From positions 29,115,182 to 29,179,181 of the forward strand of contig CM073893.1 of NCBI GenBank assembly GCA_037176705.1: DNA of 64,000 nucleotides, in the 5' to 3' direction. Under the pieces are notes generated by a model. The model was not told where the DNA came from and did no database searches. It saw only the letters and a program-made list of their open reading frames with translations. Below, one piece after another: positions 23,421 to 33,927 of the stretch (its first letter is position 1; the number at the start of each line of letters is the position of its first letter). Made by a program: the position numbers and the translations under genes. This DNA comes from Molossus alvarezi (taxonomy: Eukaryota; Chordata; Mammalia; Chiroptera; Molossidae).

Positions 23421-26288
23421 ATAAAATAATAAACAGATATGAGGTGGTAGGTCATGGCAGTTTTGACTTGCATCTCCCCAATAGCAAGTGAAGTTGAGTA
23501 TCTTTTCACATATCCGTTGGCCATTTGTATGCTTTCTTGGGAGAAATAGAAAGTTCGGGTTCTCTGCCCATTTTTTTAATTGTATTGTTTGTTTGGTGTT
23601 GAGTTACATGAGTTCTTTATATATTTTGGATAGTCACCCCTTGTCAAAACTGTTTGCAAATTTCTTCTTCTATTTGGTTTGATTGCCTCTTTGTTTTTTT
23701 GGTTTCTTTGGCTACGGGGAAGCTTTTTAATTTGATATAGTTCCTTTTGTTTATTTTTGCCTACACTTCCCTTTCTTTTGGTTCAAATTTATAAAATCTT
23801 CTCTAAGACCAAGGTCCATGAGTTTAGTACCTATGTTTCCTTCTTTGTAATTTATTGTTTCAGATCTTATATTTAGGTCTTTGATTTATTCTGAATTAAT
23901 TTTATACATAAGGACAGAGTGTAATCTAGTTTCATTCTTTTACATGTGGCTTTCCAATTTTCCCAGTACCATTTATGGAAGAGGCTTTCTTTTCTCCATT
24001 GTATGTTTTTGGCTCCTTTGTCAAAAATTAATTGCCCGTGTACATGTGGGTTTATTTCTGGGGTCTCAGTTCTGTTCCATTGGTCTCTGTGTCTGTTTTT
24101 CTGTCAATATCATGTAGTTTTGATTACTGTCATTTTGTAGTATAATTGGAAATCAGGAAGTGAGATACCCCCAGCCTTGTTCATTTTTCTGAAGATTTCT
24201 TTGACTATTCAAGGTCTTTTGTATTTCCAAACAAATCGCATGATTTATTGTTCTTTAAAAAAAATTTTTTTAATGTTATTGAAATTTTCACAGGGACCGC
24301 ATTAAAGCTGTATATTGCTTTGGATAATTATATGGACATTATTAACTACGTTGATTCTTCCAATCTATGAACATGGAATATCTTTCTATTTCATTGTGTT
24401 TTTTTAATCTGTTTTAATAAAGCTTTATATTTTTTAGTACACAGGTCCTTCACAACTTTTGTTAAGTTTATAGGTAGTTTAATCTTTTGCTTGCAATTGC
24501 AAAAAGAATTTGGTGTTTTCATTTCTTTTTCTGAAATTTTCTTGTTAGTATGTAAAAATGCAGCATATTTTTGTACATTGTTTTTGTATTTTGAAACATT
24601 ATTTGTTTATTATTTCTAATATATTTTGGTGGTGTCTTTAGAATTTGTTATACATAGAATCATGACATCTGCAACAAATGATATTTTATTTCTTCATTCC
24701 CAATGTAGAAGCTTTTTTTTTTTTTCTTTCTCTTGCCTGATTGCTCTGGCTAGGACTTCCAGTACTATGTTGAATTAAAAGTGGTGAGAGAGTCTTGTCT
24801 TTTTCCTAATTTTATAGAAAAAGTTTTCAGTTTTTCATCAATGAGTATGATATTAGCTGAGGGTTTGTCATTTATGACCTTTATTATGTTGAGGTATTTT
24901 CTGTCTATACACATTTTATTGAGTGTTTTAATCTTAAATGAATGTTGTATCTTATCAGATGCTTTTTCTGCATCTATTGATAAGATCATATAATTTTTAT
25001 CCTTTGTTTTATTAATTGATGTATTACATTGATCAATTTGCACATGTTGAACCACCCTTATGCCCCTGGAATGAACCCCATTTGATGGTAATGTACTGTA
25101 TTTTGATTTGTTGTTTTATTCAATTTGTTAGTATTTGTTTAGGATATTTGCATCTGTATTCAACAAAGGTCTTGGTCTGTACCGTGTCTGTATGTGTGTG
25201 TGTTACTCTTGCCAGGTTTTGGCATCAGAGGTATGTCGGCCTCATAAAATGTGTTAAGAATTATTGTCTCTTCTTCAATTTAGGAAGAGTTTGAAAAGGA
25301 TAGCTATCAATCTTTTTTGAATGTTTGCTATAATTCACTAATGAAGCCATCTGGTGCTGGACTTTTGTTTTTTGTAGGGTTTTTGATGGTTGTTTCAATT
25401 TCCTCACTGTTGATCAATCTTTTTATATTTTCTAATTGTTCATGATTCATTCTAGGTTATATATTTCTAGGAACTTCCCCATTTTTTCTATATTATTAAA
25501 TATGGTGTCATATAGTTTTTCATACTATTCTAGTATGATCCTTTATATTTTTGCGATGTCTGTGGTAACTTCTTTCACTTCTGATTTTGTTTATATGAGT
25601 CTTCTCTCTTCTTATTTTAGTGAGTCTAGTCAGAGGTTTGTCAATTTTATTTATATTTTCAAAGAACCAGCTTTTTGTATAGATTTTTTGTAAAGTGTTT
25701 TTGTTTCTATTTCATTTAAATCTACTATAATTTGTATTATTTCCATTCTTCTGCTAACTTTGAGCTGCTTTTGTTCTTCTTTTTCTAATTCTTTAAGATG
25801 TAATGTTAGGTTGTTAACTTGAGATTTTTGTTTTGTTGTTGTTATTTTTTGCGATAGGCCGGTAATGATATAAACTTTCCTCTTATTACTGTTCCACTGC
25901 ATCCCAGAAGTTTTGATATAGTCATACTGTCATTCTCATTTGTCTCTCTCTCTTTTTCCATCTCATCTTTTAACTTTTATTTGGCCCAGTTATTTTCTAG
26001 CAATATGTTGATTAATCTTTACATATTTATGCCTTTATTTACTTCCTTTTTTTAGTTGATTTCTAAGTTCAAAGCATTCTGTTTAGAGAATATGCTTGTT
26101 ATGCTTATTATGATTTCAGACTTCTTAAATTTGTTGAGATGATTTTGTGTTCCAACATATAGTTTATCTTTGTGAATGTTCCATGTGCACTACAGAATAA
26201 TGTGTAATCTGGCGTTCTAGGATAAAAGGCTCTATAAATGTTAATTATGTTCATTTGGTCTAATGTGTCATTTAAGGCCAACATTTAT

Positions 26289-26536
26289 TTTCTTTTTTTA
26301 CTTTATTTATTTATTTTTCCATCACCATTTATCCCCTCCATACCCTCTTCCATTCTACCAACAATCACCCTCCTCCCCTTGCAATCACATTATGGTCCAT
26401 GTCCATGAGTTCTCTCTCTTTTTTTTTTTTTTTTCATTTTTGCTCAATCCCTATACCCCCCCCCCAACACTACTCCAGCCCAAGTTGACTGCCTGCTTTC
26501 TATCTAATGCCAATATATATATATATATATTTTTTT
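26289..26536 (-). mobile_element. LINE 3'-UTR fragment inserted in the L1
   Basis: L1 ORF2 sequence is broken between 'aaggccaacatttatt' and 'aattgattttctgtttgaat', which are contiguous in L1 elements generally. The insert starts with a T-rich (inverted A tail) stretch, has 'tttccatcaccatttatccc' and 'ccatgtccatgagttctctc' (an L1 3' UTR type), and ends after a (AT)n run. The flanks 'ggccaacattta' and 'tgccaatatata' look like a decayed target-site duplication. Confidence 0.75.
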
Positions 26537-26880
26537 AATTGATTTTCTGTTTGAATGAACTATCTAGAGCTGTCAATTGAGTATTTAGGCCCCTTACCAT
26601 GATTGTGGTTTTGTCAGTTTCTCCCTTTAGTTCTGTTAGTAGTTTCAGTATATATTTTGGTGCTGCCTGATTGGTTGCAGATATATTGAAAAGTATTATG
26701 ACTTTTTAACATAGTGTTCCTTTTATCATTATAAAGTGTCCATCTTTGTCTCTTGTTAACCTTCGCTATCCTCAAAACTATTTTGTCAGATATAAGTGCT
26801 GCTACACCTGCTTTTCTGTGGATGCTCTTCAGTTGGAGAATCATTTTTCATCATTTTACTTTTGAGTCTAAATTTCTTAG

Positions 26881-26990
26881 ATGCTTGTAATAATAACAGC
26901 GTAGAATATTTATAATATGAAATGATATAACAGAATTCTCTAGGCTTCTTATGTTTTTCTTGTTGTTTTTAGAATTAATTTTTCTAGTTA
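26881..26990. other. non-LINE spacer
   Basis: About 110 bp of AT-rich sequence separating the L1 from the HAL1; not recognisable as LINE. Confidence 0.5.
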
Positions 26991-27349
26991 ATGTCATCAA
27001 TATTTTAATCTTTATTGTTGAATGTATTTCAGATGTTTCTCATTTTTGCCCCATTGACCCACTCCTCCCCACTCCCGCCACCTCCCGCCTTTTCCCACAC
27101 TATTGTCTGTGTCCATTGGTTTTGCATATAAGTTCTTTGGTTTATTTCTTCCCACCCTCCCAACCCCTTTCCCTTTAAGGTTTGTCAGTCTAGCAATTAA
27201 TTTGTGCTTCTTAATCCCTTCACCTTTTTCACCCATTCCCCCAACCCCCCTCCCATCTGGCAACCAACAAAATGTTCCTGTATCTATGAGAATGTTTCTG
27301 TTCTGCCTATTCATTTTGTTTGTGGATTCCATTGTCGATAGATATGTAT

Positions 27350-28404
27350 TCAAAGCCTTTTTGTTTGTCCATATATTTTATCTTTTTCTTCAAAAAGACC
27401 CTTCATCATTTCATATAATAACGGTTTGGTGGTGATGAACTCCTTTAACTTTTTCTTGTCTGGGAAACCCTTTATATGGCCATCAATTCTAAATGACAGC
27501 TTTGCAGGATAGAGTAATCTTGGTTGTAGGTTCTTGCTTTTCATCACTCTGAATATTTCTTGCCACTCCCTTCTGGCCTGCAAAGTTTCTTTTGAGAAAT
27601 CAGCTGACAGCCTAATGGGAACTCCCTTGTAGTTAACTAGCTGCCTTTCTCTTGCTGCTTTTAAGATTCTCTCTTTGTCTTGAACCTTTTGCATTTTGAT
27701 GATGATGTGACTTGGTGTGGGCCTCTTGGGGTTCATCTTGTTTGGGACTCTCTATGCTTCCTGGACTTGTATGTCTGTTTCCTTCACCAAGTTGGGAAGT
27801 TTTCTGCCATTATTGTTTCAAATAGGTTTTCAGTTTCTTGTTCTCGCTCTTCTCCTTCTGGCACCCCCAAGATGTGAATGTTGGCACGCTTGAAATTGTC
27901 CCAGAGGCTCCTGACACTATCCTCATTTTTTTGGATTCTTTTTTCTTTTTGCTGTTCTGATTGTGCGCTTTTTGCTTTCTTGTATTCCAAATCAATGGTT
28001 TGCTTCTTGGATTTACGTACTCTACTATTGAATCTGTGTAAATTATTCTTTATTTCAGTTAATGCCTCCTTCATTTCTGACTGTGCATCCATCATTTCTG
28101 ACTGGTCCTTTTTTATGCTCTTGAGGCCCTCCCTAAGTTCCCTGAGGTTCTCACTAAGTTCATTGAGCATCCTTATAAGCAATATTTTGAACTCAGCATC
28201 TGTTAGGTTGCTTATCTCCATTTCGCCTAGTTCTTTTATTGGGGTTTTGTTCTGTTCTTTCATTTGGGACCTTTTCTTTGTCTCGTCATTTTGGCTGCAT
28301 CTCTGTGTTTGATTCCGTGTATTACTTAACAAGAGGTATGAGGCTATCTGAGACCAGATGCTGCTTGTTTGAAAGAATTTAGGAAAACCTGAAGCAGGAT
28401 CCAA
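27350..28404 (-). pseudogene. HAL1 ORF1 (L1 ORF1p-like), broken
   Basis: L1 ORF1p is a trimeric RNA-binding chaperone (coiled coil, RRM, C-terminal domain). The N-terminal piece (27784-28404) has a leucine/lysine-rich coiled coil ('MLNELSENLRELREGLKSIK') and runs into the RRM ('ANIHILGVPEGEE'). The C-terminal piece (27350-27736) continues with 'PTPSHIIIKMQKVQDKERIL' and the C-terminal-domain signature 'IRLSADFSKETLQARREWQE'. They are in different frames: a one-base frameshift lies near 27784, right after 'MAENFPTW', and an in-frame TAG follows near 27749. Otherwise the sequence is well kept, implying moderate age. The true start codon is uncertain because the upstream frame runs into the 5' UTR. 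Confidence 0.92.
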
Positions 28405-28419
28405 GACAGGCCAATCCTA

Positions 28420-29404
28420 TGGTTAAGCAACTGGCAACAGCTTGGGTGGGCATGAAAGTTGGGTGGGGCGGGGCCTCAGGGAATCACCAGGGTGGGGCAA
28501 CCAGTGTGAGCCAGGTTGCTGGGGTCCCAGATATGGTGACTGTCTGCTGCCCCAGGGAAGGGCTCACCAAAGGAGCAAAGGCCTCTGACAGCACGTTTGT
28601 CGCGGAGAAAGCCCCATCTCCAGCCCTCGCTCCAGTGCCAAACAGCTCAGTTCTTCCCTGTATGTCTCTGGTGCCCCTGGATCTGCCTCCCCTCCAAGCT
28701 TAGAGGGAGTGAGTCCGATAAGTCAGTGAGTGGGCCCTTTAAGAGGAGCTGCCTGGGGCTCCAGCTGCATCAGCTTCCCTGAGCCTCGGTTCCTGCTGGT
28801 TTTTCCAGCCAGAAGTTATGGGGATTCTCTTCCTGGCACTGAAACCCTGAGCTGGGCGCCTGGTGTGGGAGGGGGACCCCTCAGTCCTCAGGAAGGACCT
28901 TCCCAGCCAGGTGTCCTCCTGATTTTTATCCGCCACACATGGGTGTGGGACCAGCCCATCCGCGTTTGCCCCTCCTACCAGTCTGGATGTGGCTGCTGCT
29001 TTAATTTCATAGTTGCAGGACTTCAATTCAGCTCTATGTCAGGCGGTTTTGTTTTATTTTTTATTTATTTTTCCTCACCCGAGGACATTTTTCCATTATT
29101 TTGTACAGATAGAGTGGGAGGGAGAGAGAGAGAGAGAGAAACATCGACGTGAAAGAGACACATCGAGTGGTCACCACCCGCACAACCAACCAGGGCCGGG
29201 GACAAACTGCAACCGAGGTACATGCCCTTAGCGGGAACCGAACCCGGGTCTCTCCAGACAGCACGCCGATGCTCTAACCGCTGAGCCAAACCGGCCAGGG
29301 CTGTCAGGCGGTTTTGAATGATGGTTGTTCTGTAGTTTAGTGGTAACTTTGATGTGGTTGTGGGAGGACACGATACCGCTGTTACCTATGTCGCCATCTT
29401 GACC
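28420..29404 (-). promoter_or_regulatory. HAL1 5' UTR / internal promoter region
   Basis: Distinctly GC-richer than the window, with scattered CpGs. At the extreme 5' end the minus strand reads 'caagatggcgacatagg', a YY1-type AAGATGGC motif (29393-29400) in the position where L1 5' UTRs generally carry their YY1 site. Plus-strand frames through this region are not genes. Confidence 0.75.
29052..29301 (-). mobile_element. Ves-type SINE (type L) inside HAL1 5' UTR
   Basis: Full-length inverted type L copy. Perfect 15-bp target-site duplication tgtcaggcggttttg at 29037-29051 and 29302-29316. Removing it restores continuity with the left-edge copy at 1-258, which reads 'gatgtcaggcagttctgaat' at the same place. 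Confidence 0.98.
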
Positions 29405-29424
29405 AACATCATCAATTTTTATTT

Positions 29425-29804
29425 AACTTATTAGAAACAATCATGTCTTATTAAAAACAGATTAGGATAAGATCTTCAATCTATTAAACTTTAGCATAAT
29501 TTAGCAATCTTCTTTAGGTGATCTTGCCAGTGACCTAGATTATAATTTATTATCAAACTATGTTTAAATATACTTCAAAAATTTAGTGACAAAATTCTGT
29601 TCTAAACTATATCTATTCATAATTGTATATATTATGTACTTCATTTATTTTCTTTGTAGATTTCTACCATTCATTCTAACCTTTCTCAATTGGTTTATAA
29701 TAACTTCTACTACTAAAACCAGTGTTTAATTAAGTATGAAAAACTTTGATATTTTTATTTATTAAATAAAATTTTTATTTTCCCCTTCTTGCTCCTCTCT
29801 TTCT
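29425..29804. other. unassigned DNA
   Basis: AT-rich; nothing recognised. Confidence 0.5.
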
Positions 29805-29819
29805 AAAATGTGTGGTCTT

Positions 29820-30074
29820 GCCCTGGCCGGTTTGGCTCAGCGGTTGGAGCGTCAGCCTGCGGTACAGAGAGACCCAGGTTCGGTTCCCGCTAAGGGCGCG
29901 TACCTCGGTTGCAGTTTGTCCCCGGCCCTGGTTGGTCGTGCGGGTGGCAGCCACTCAATGTATCCCTTCACATCGATGTTTCTCTCTCTCTCTCTACCTC
30001 TCTCTCCCTCCCGCTCTATCTGAACAAAAAATGGAAAAATGTCCTCGGGCGAGGATTAAAAAATAAAATAAAAT
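29820..30074 (+). mobile_element. Ves-type SINE (type L)
   Basis: Full-length sense copy with head 'gccctggccggtttggctca', box-B region 'ggttcggttcccgct', 'tcctcgggcgaggattaaaa' and an AAAAT-repeat tail. Target-site duplication aaaatgtgtggtctt (29805-29819) / aagatgtgtggtctt (30075-30089), one mismatch. Confidence 0.97.
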
Positions 30075-30614
30075 AAGATGTGTGGTCTTTTCACCAATCA
30101 TATGAATGCAACAACTGTTTATTTGGCTATAAATCACAGATAAGTCTTTCAAGTGTGTTTCATAAGTCTTTCAAGAAGTTTTCTTCCTCTTCATGCTCAG
30201 TCACAGAAGCAGGAGTAAGAGCCAGAGGACAGAGGTGACGGTGGTCCCAGAGCCCATAGCATACTGTCAAGGAGGCGGTACTATTATGATGATGATATTG
30301 GAACTTATTATTGTGGACAGGACCATCCTATGAATTCTCATAGAATCCTCAATGCCCATAACTTGCTGCTAAACTATAGCTTATACAGAAAAATGGAAAT
30401 ATACACTGCTAAAGAAATAACAAAATACCACAGTGCTGAGTACATCAAATTTATACATTCAGTAAGACCAGATATCATGTCTGAGTATATATAATAAACA
30501 GGTGTAGTGATTATAATGTTGGAAAAGATTGTCTAGTTTTGATGGACTCTGAGTTTTGTCAGCTCTGAACTGATGGCTCAGTTGCTGGGGCTGTGAAGTT
30601 AAACCTACAACAAA

Positions 30615-30618
<4 letters not shown>

Positions 30619-30651
<33 letters not shown>
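30619..30651. repeat. (AT)n microsatellite inside the HDAC2 retrocopy
   Basis: Sixteen AT units expanded from 'gatatggttg' context between two well-matching HDAC2 coding blocks. Confidence 0.93.
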
Positions 30652-30653
<2 letters not shown>

Positions 30654-31839
30654 TTGTTGATTGGGCTGGAGGGTTACATCATGCTAAAAAATCAGAAGTA
30701 TCAGGATTTTGTTATGTTAATGTTACGGTGCTTACCATCCTTGAAGTATTAAAGTATCATCAGAGAGTCTTTTACATTGATACTGATATCCATTATAGTG
30801 ATGTGGATATGGGGTTTAAGACGCTTTTTTATATAACAGATCATGTAGAGACTGTATTATTCCTAGAACTGGAGATTTGAGGGATATTGATACAGGGAAA
30901 GGCAAATACTATACTACAAATTTTCTAATGAGAGTTGATATAGATGATGAGTCATATGGGCAGATATTTATGCCTATTATCTCTAATGAGATGGAGATGT
31001 ATCAACCTAGTGCTGTGGAGTTCCAGTGTGACTCACTATCTGGTAACAAAGTTGATTGTTTCAATCTGATGGTTAAATGTGTACGAATTGTAAAATTTTC
31101 AATTTACCATTACTGATGCTTTGGGAAGGTAGATACACAATTCATAATGTTACTCAGTGTTCAACATGTGAGACTACAGTTGCCCTTGTTTGTGAGATTC
31201 TTAATGAGTTGCCAGATAATGATTACTTTGAATATCTTGGAACAGACTTTGAACTGCATATTAGTCTTTAAAACATGACACACAGAACACCCTAGAGTAT
31301 ATGGAAAAGATAAAACAGCATTTATTTGAAAAATTATACATACATGTTGTGTCATGCACCTGGTGTCGGAATGCAAAGCTATTCCAGAAGATGCTGCTCA
31401 TAAAGACAGTGGAAATGAAGAAGGAGGAGGTCTAGACAAGAGAATTTTTGTTCGAATATCAGACAAATGGATAGCTTTTGTTAAAGAATCCTCAGATTCA
31501 GAAGATGAAGAAGAGGGTCATAGAAATGTGGCTGATCATAAGAAAGGAGCAAAGAAAGCTAGAATAAAAAAAAAAAACAACAACAACAACAAAAGAAAGA
31601 AATAAGAGAAAAAAGCAGAATCTAAGGAAGAAGATAAATCCAAGAACAATAGTGGTGGGAAAAAACAGATATCAAAGGAGCCAAATCAGAACAGTTCATC
31701 AACCCTTGAATTTGAGAGTCTCACCAATTTCAGAAAACATAATAAACAGAAAATATTGGGAAGACAAATGTTTTCTTTTTGAAGACTTTTAGTTTAATCT
31801 TATACTACTTTGGCATAGACTGTATTTATTTATTTATTT

Positions 31840-32552
31840 ATGTTCATTTATATTTATTGTTGAAAGATATCCCCCTGTTTCTCCCATTGACTCCTTCCTT
31901 TCTGCTCCCACCCCTCTCCTACCTTTCCCACACTATTGTCTGTGTCCATTAGTTATGCGTATAAGTTCTTTGGTTTATCTCTTCCTATTCCTTCCCTCTG
32001 AGGTTCATCAGTCTAACAATAAATTTGTACTTCTTAATCCTGTCACTTTTCCACCAATCTCCCCAACACTAGCCCATCTAGCAACCAACAAAAAGTTCTC
32101 TGTATCTATGAGTTTGTTTCTGTCATGTTCATTTTGTTTATAGATTCAATTGTTGAAAAATATGTATTTATTGACTTTTTTATTGTTCATATATTTTTTG
32201 TTGTTAATCCTCACCCAAAGATATTTTTCCATTGATTTTTAGATAGAGTGGAAGGTAGAGAGAGAGAGATAAACAGAGAGGAAGAGAGACAGAAAGCGAG
32301 ACAGAGGAACATTGATGTGAGAAAGATACATTGAATGGTTGTCTCCTGAACAATCCTAACCTAGGACGATCCTACAACCCAGATACGTGCCCTAGACTGG
32401 GAACTAAACTCAGGATACTACAGTCTACAAACAGATGCTCTAACCGCTGAGCCAAACTGGCTAGGGCTATTGTTCATATTTATATCTTCTTCTTCAAGAA
32501 GACCCTTCAACATTTCATAAATACTGGTTTGGTGGTGATGAACTCCTTTTTT
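31840..32552 (-). mobile_element. HAL1 3' fragment, 5'-truncated, in HDAC2 3' UTR
   Basis: Same sequence as 27020-27440 of the larger HAL1: 'cacactattgtctgtgtcca', 'gcgtataagttctttggttt', 'gtctaacaataaatttg', 'ggtttggtggtgatgaactc'. It stops abruptly at about 32552, within the end of ORF1. Host sequence (HDAC2 3' UTR) continues on both sides. It carries a Ves SINE at 32196-32467. Confidence 0.9.
32196..32467 (-). mobile_element. Ves-type SINE (type L) inside the HAL1 fragment
   Basis: Inverted copy with 'aatcctcacccaaagatatt' tail side, a long GA tract (32240-32310) and head end 'aaactggctagggc'. Target-site duplication tattgttcatat at 32181-32192 and 32468-32479. Confidence 0.95.
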
Positions 32553-32827
32553 TTTAATTTTATTTTTTTGTAGCAAGTTTTAGTGTGAGTTATCTAAATA
32601 TGAAGCAAATCTTATTTTCTCTACCATGCTTTATATGACAGTTATTGAAATTGATGTGAGTTATTATGTAAAAAAGATCTATTAAAGAAGTAATTGGCTT
32701 TTCTGAGCTGTTTTTTTTTCATCTTTTGTAATTATTGTTATTAAAAAATAGTACTTATAAAAAAGATTTCTTTATTATTTTAAGAAGTTCTACAAAACAT
32801 GTAGAAAAACATGCATTCTCACTTCTA

Positions 32828-33927
32828 TTTCTTTTTTATTATTAAATTTATTGTGGTTAATAAACTTATATAGGTTTCAAGTGTACACTTCTATGATACA
32901 TGATTTGCATAGTGCATTGTATGTCAACCACCAAATTCTAATAATCTTCTGTCACAATATATTTTACCCCTTTTACCTTTTATATCTCCTTACTTCCCTT
33001 CCCCCTGGTAACCACCACACTGTTGTCTGTGTCATGAGTTTTTGTTTGTTTATTTTTTTGCTTGTTCCTTTGTTGCTTTCACCTCTACATCCAACTTGAG
33101 TCTAAACCTATGGTTCTTAACTTTTTTTGTCTGATGTATTTTGCTTAACATGATATTCTCAAGGTCCATCCATGTTGTCATAAATGGTAGTACTTCATCT
33201 TTTCTTATAGCTTAGTAGAATTCCATTGTGTATGCGTTCCCCATTTTCTTTATTCAATCATGTTTCCATGTCTTGGCCACCGTGAATAATGCTGCAATAA
33301 AAATTGGGGTGCATATAAATGTTTACACATTTTTGGGGGGTAGACATCCAGAAGAAGGGTCATATGGTAATTTTATTCCTTTTTTTTTTTAAATCCTCAC
33401 CTAAGAATATGTTTAGAGAGAGAAAGAGGGAGAGAGAGAGAAACACTAATGTGTAACATTGATCAGTTGCTTCCTGTACATGCCCTGAACAAGGATCAAA
33501 CCGGCAACTCAGGTATATGCCCTGACCGGGAATCAAACCCACAACCTTTTGGTGTATGGGATGACATTCCAACCAACTAAACCCCTGGCCAGAGTGGTAA
33601 CTCTATTTTGAATTTTTTGAGGAACCGCCATGCTGTTTTCCATAGTTGCTGTGGCAGTTTACATTCCCACCAGCAGTGAATGAGGGTTCTTTTTCCTCTA
33701 GAACTTTTCCAACACTTGTCATTACTTTCCTTGTTGTTAAAAATAGCCACACACGTTGATAATAGCCACAGTAGCAGCTGGGAGGTGATGTCTTGTAGTT
33801 TTGATTTGCATTTTTCTAACAGCTAGTGAAGTTGAGTCTATTTTCATATATCTGTTGGTCTTTTGTATGTCTTCTTGGTAGAATTATCTATTTAGGACCT
33901 CTGCCCATTTTTTAATTGGATTGTTAC
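32828..33927 (-). mobile_element. L1 LINE 3' part (5'-inverted insertion)
   Basis: Inverted L1 3' UTR ('tttattgtggttaataaact', 'aaccaccacactgttgtctg') then ORF2 3' coding region in reverse ('ggccaccgtgaataatgctg', 'cacccaccagcagtg'-type blocks, 'ggacctctgcccatttttta'). At 33927/33928 the orientation flips. A Ves SINE at 33380-33594 interrupts it. Confidence 0.93.
33380..33594 (-). mobile_element. Ves-type SINE inside L1
   Basis: Inverted copy with 'aaatcctcacctaagaatat', GA tract, 'gaccgggaatcaaacccaca' and a diverged head end 'aacccctggccagag'. Target-site duplication tggtaattttattcc (33365-33379) / tggtaactctatttt (from 33595), imperfect. One of the older copies. Confidence 0.92.

Larger units (their letters stand above)
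22950..26850 (-). pseudogene. decayed L1 ORF2 (endonuclease and reverse transcriptase)
   Basis: Fragmentary minus-strand frames give the ORF2 protein in order. The endonuclease part is at about 26614-26844 ('KAGVAALISDKIVLRIAKVN'). The reverse-transcriptase core is at about 24765-25055 ('[18 protein letters not shown]', then '[18 protein letters not shown]'). The C-terminus is at about 22963-23193 ('MYDPAIPFLGIYLK'). In intact L1s ORF2 runs about 1,275 residues and drives target-primed reverse transcription. Here stops and frameshifts occur throughout, and the first ~90 residues are missing. Confidence 0.92.
22678..26880 (-). mobile_element. L1 LINE, 5'-truncated in ORF2
   Basis: The 3' UTR lies at the left ('acatttattggggttacatt', 'ggttagtcagattatatagg', 'ttgttgtctgtgtctatgag'), followed rightward by the whole ORF2 in reverse. 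It appears 5'-truncated inside the endonuclease domain near 26880; ORF1 and the 5' UTR are absent. A (TATAG)n expansion at 23337-23420 and a second LINE fragment at 26289-26536 interrupt it. The element is inactive. Confidence 0.93.
27010..29404 (-). mobile_element. HAL1 ('half-LINE'), nearly full length
   Basis: Right to left (element 5' to 3') this is a GC-rich 5' UTR (29404 to about 28420), an L1-type ORF1 (about 28400-27350), and then directly a 3' UTR (about 27350-27010). There is no ORF2 between ORF1 and the 3' UTR, which defines HAL1 elements. The 3' UTR resembles the fragment at 31840-32552. Flanking direct repeats 'atgtcatcaatattttaat' (26991-27009) and 'acatcatcaatttttattt' (from 29406) differ at a few positions and bracket the element exactly, so it inserted as one unit. 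HAL1s depend on L1 ORF2 protein in trans. A Ves SINE sits in the 5' UTR. Confidence 0.9.
30200..32820 (+). pseudogene. HDAC2: HDAC2 processed pseudogene
   Basis: HDAC2 is a nuclear class I zinc-dependent lysine deacetylase. The window holds an intronless copy of its mRNA: a remnant of the 5' UTR, a CDS-equivalent of about 30256-31709, and 3' UTR either side of a HAL1 insertion (31840-32552), resuming near 32570 with 'agcaagttttagtgtgagtt' and 'attaaagaagtaattggctt'. The initiator ATG has become ATA ('gagcccatagcatactgtc'). Recognisable translated blocks include '[18 protein letters not shown]' (the active-site di-histidine region), '[18 protein letters not shown]', '[13 protein letters not shown]' and the acidic tail 'SSDSEDEEEGHRNVADHKKG'. 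The zinc-ligand motif expected as DIHHGD reads DIHYSD. Multiple stops and frameshifts plus an (AT)n expansion at 30619-30651 make it non-functional. The extent of the 3' UTR beyond 32820 is unclear. Confidence 0.94.

Noticed and set aside
28419..29152. Overlapping plus-strand frames as a GC-rich gene
   Set aside because: They lie in the HAL1 5' UTR on the antisense strand; the GC content belongs to the element's promoter.
22678..29404. One intact L1 spanning 22.7-29.4 kb
   Set aside because: Between the ORF2 part and ORF1 lie non-LINE sequence (26881-26990) and a separate 3' UTR (27010-27350), and the ORF1 element has its own flanking direct repeats. These are two elements.
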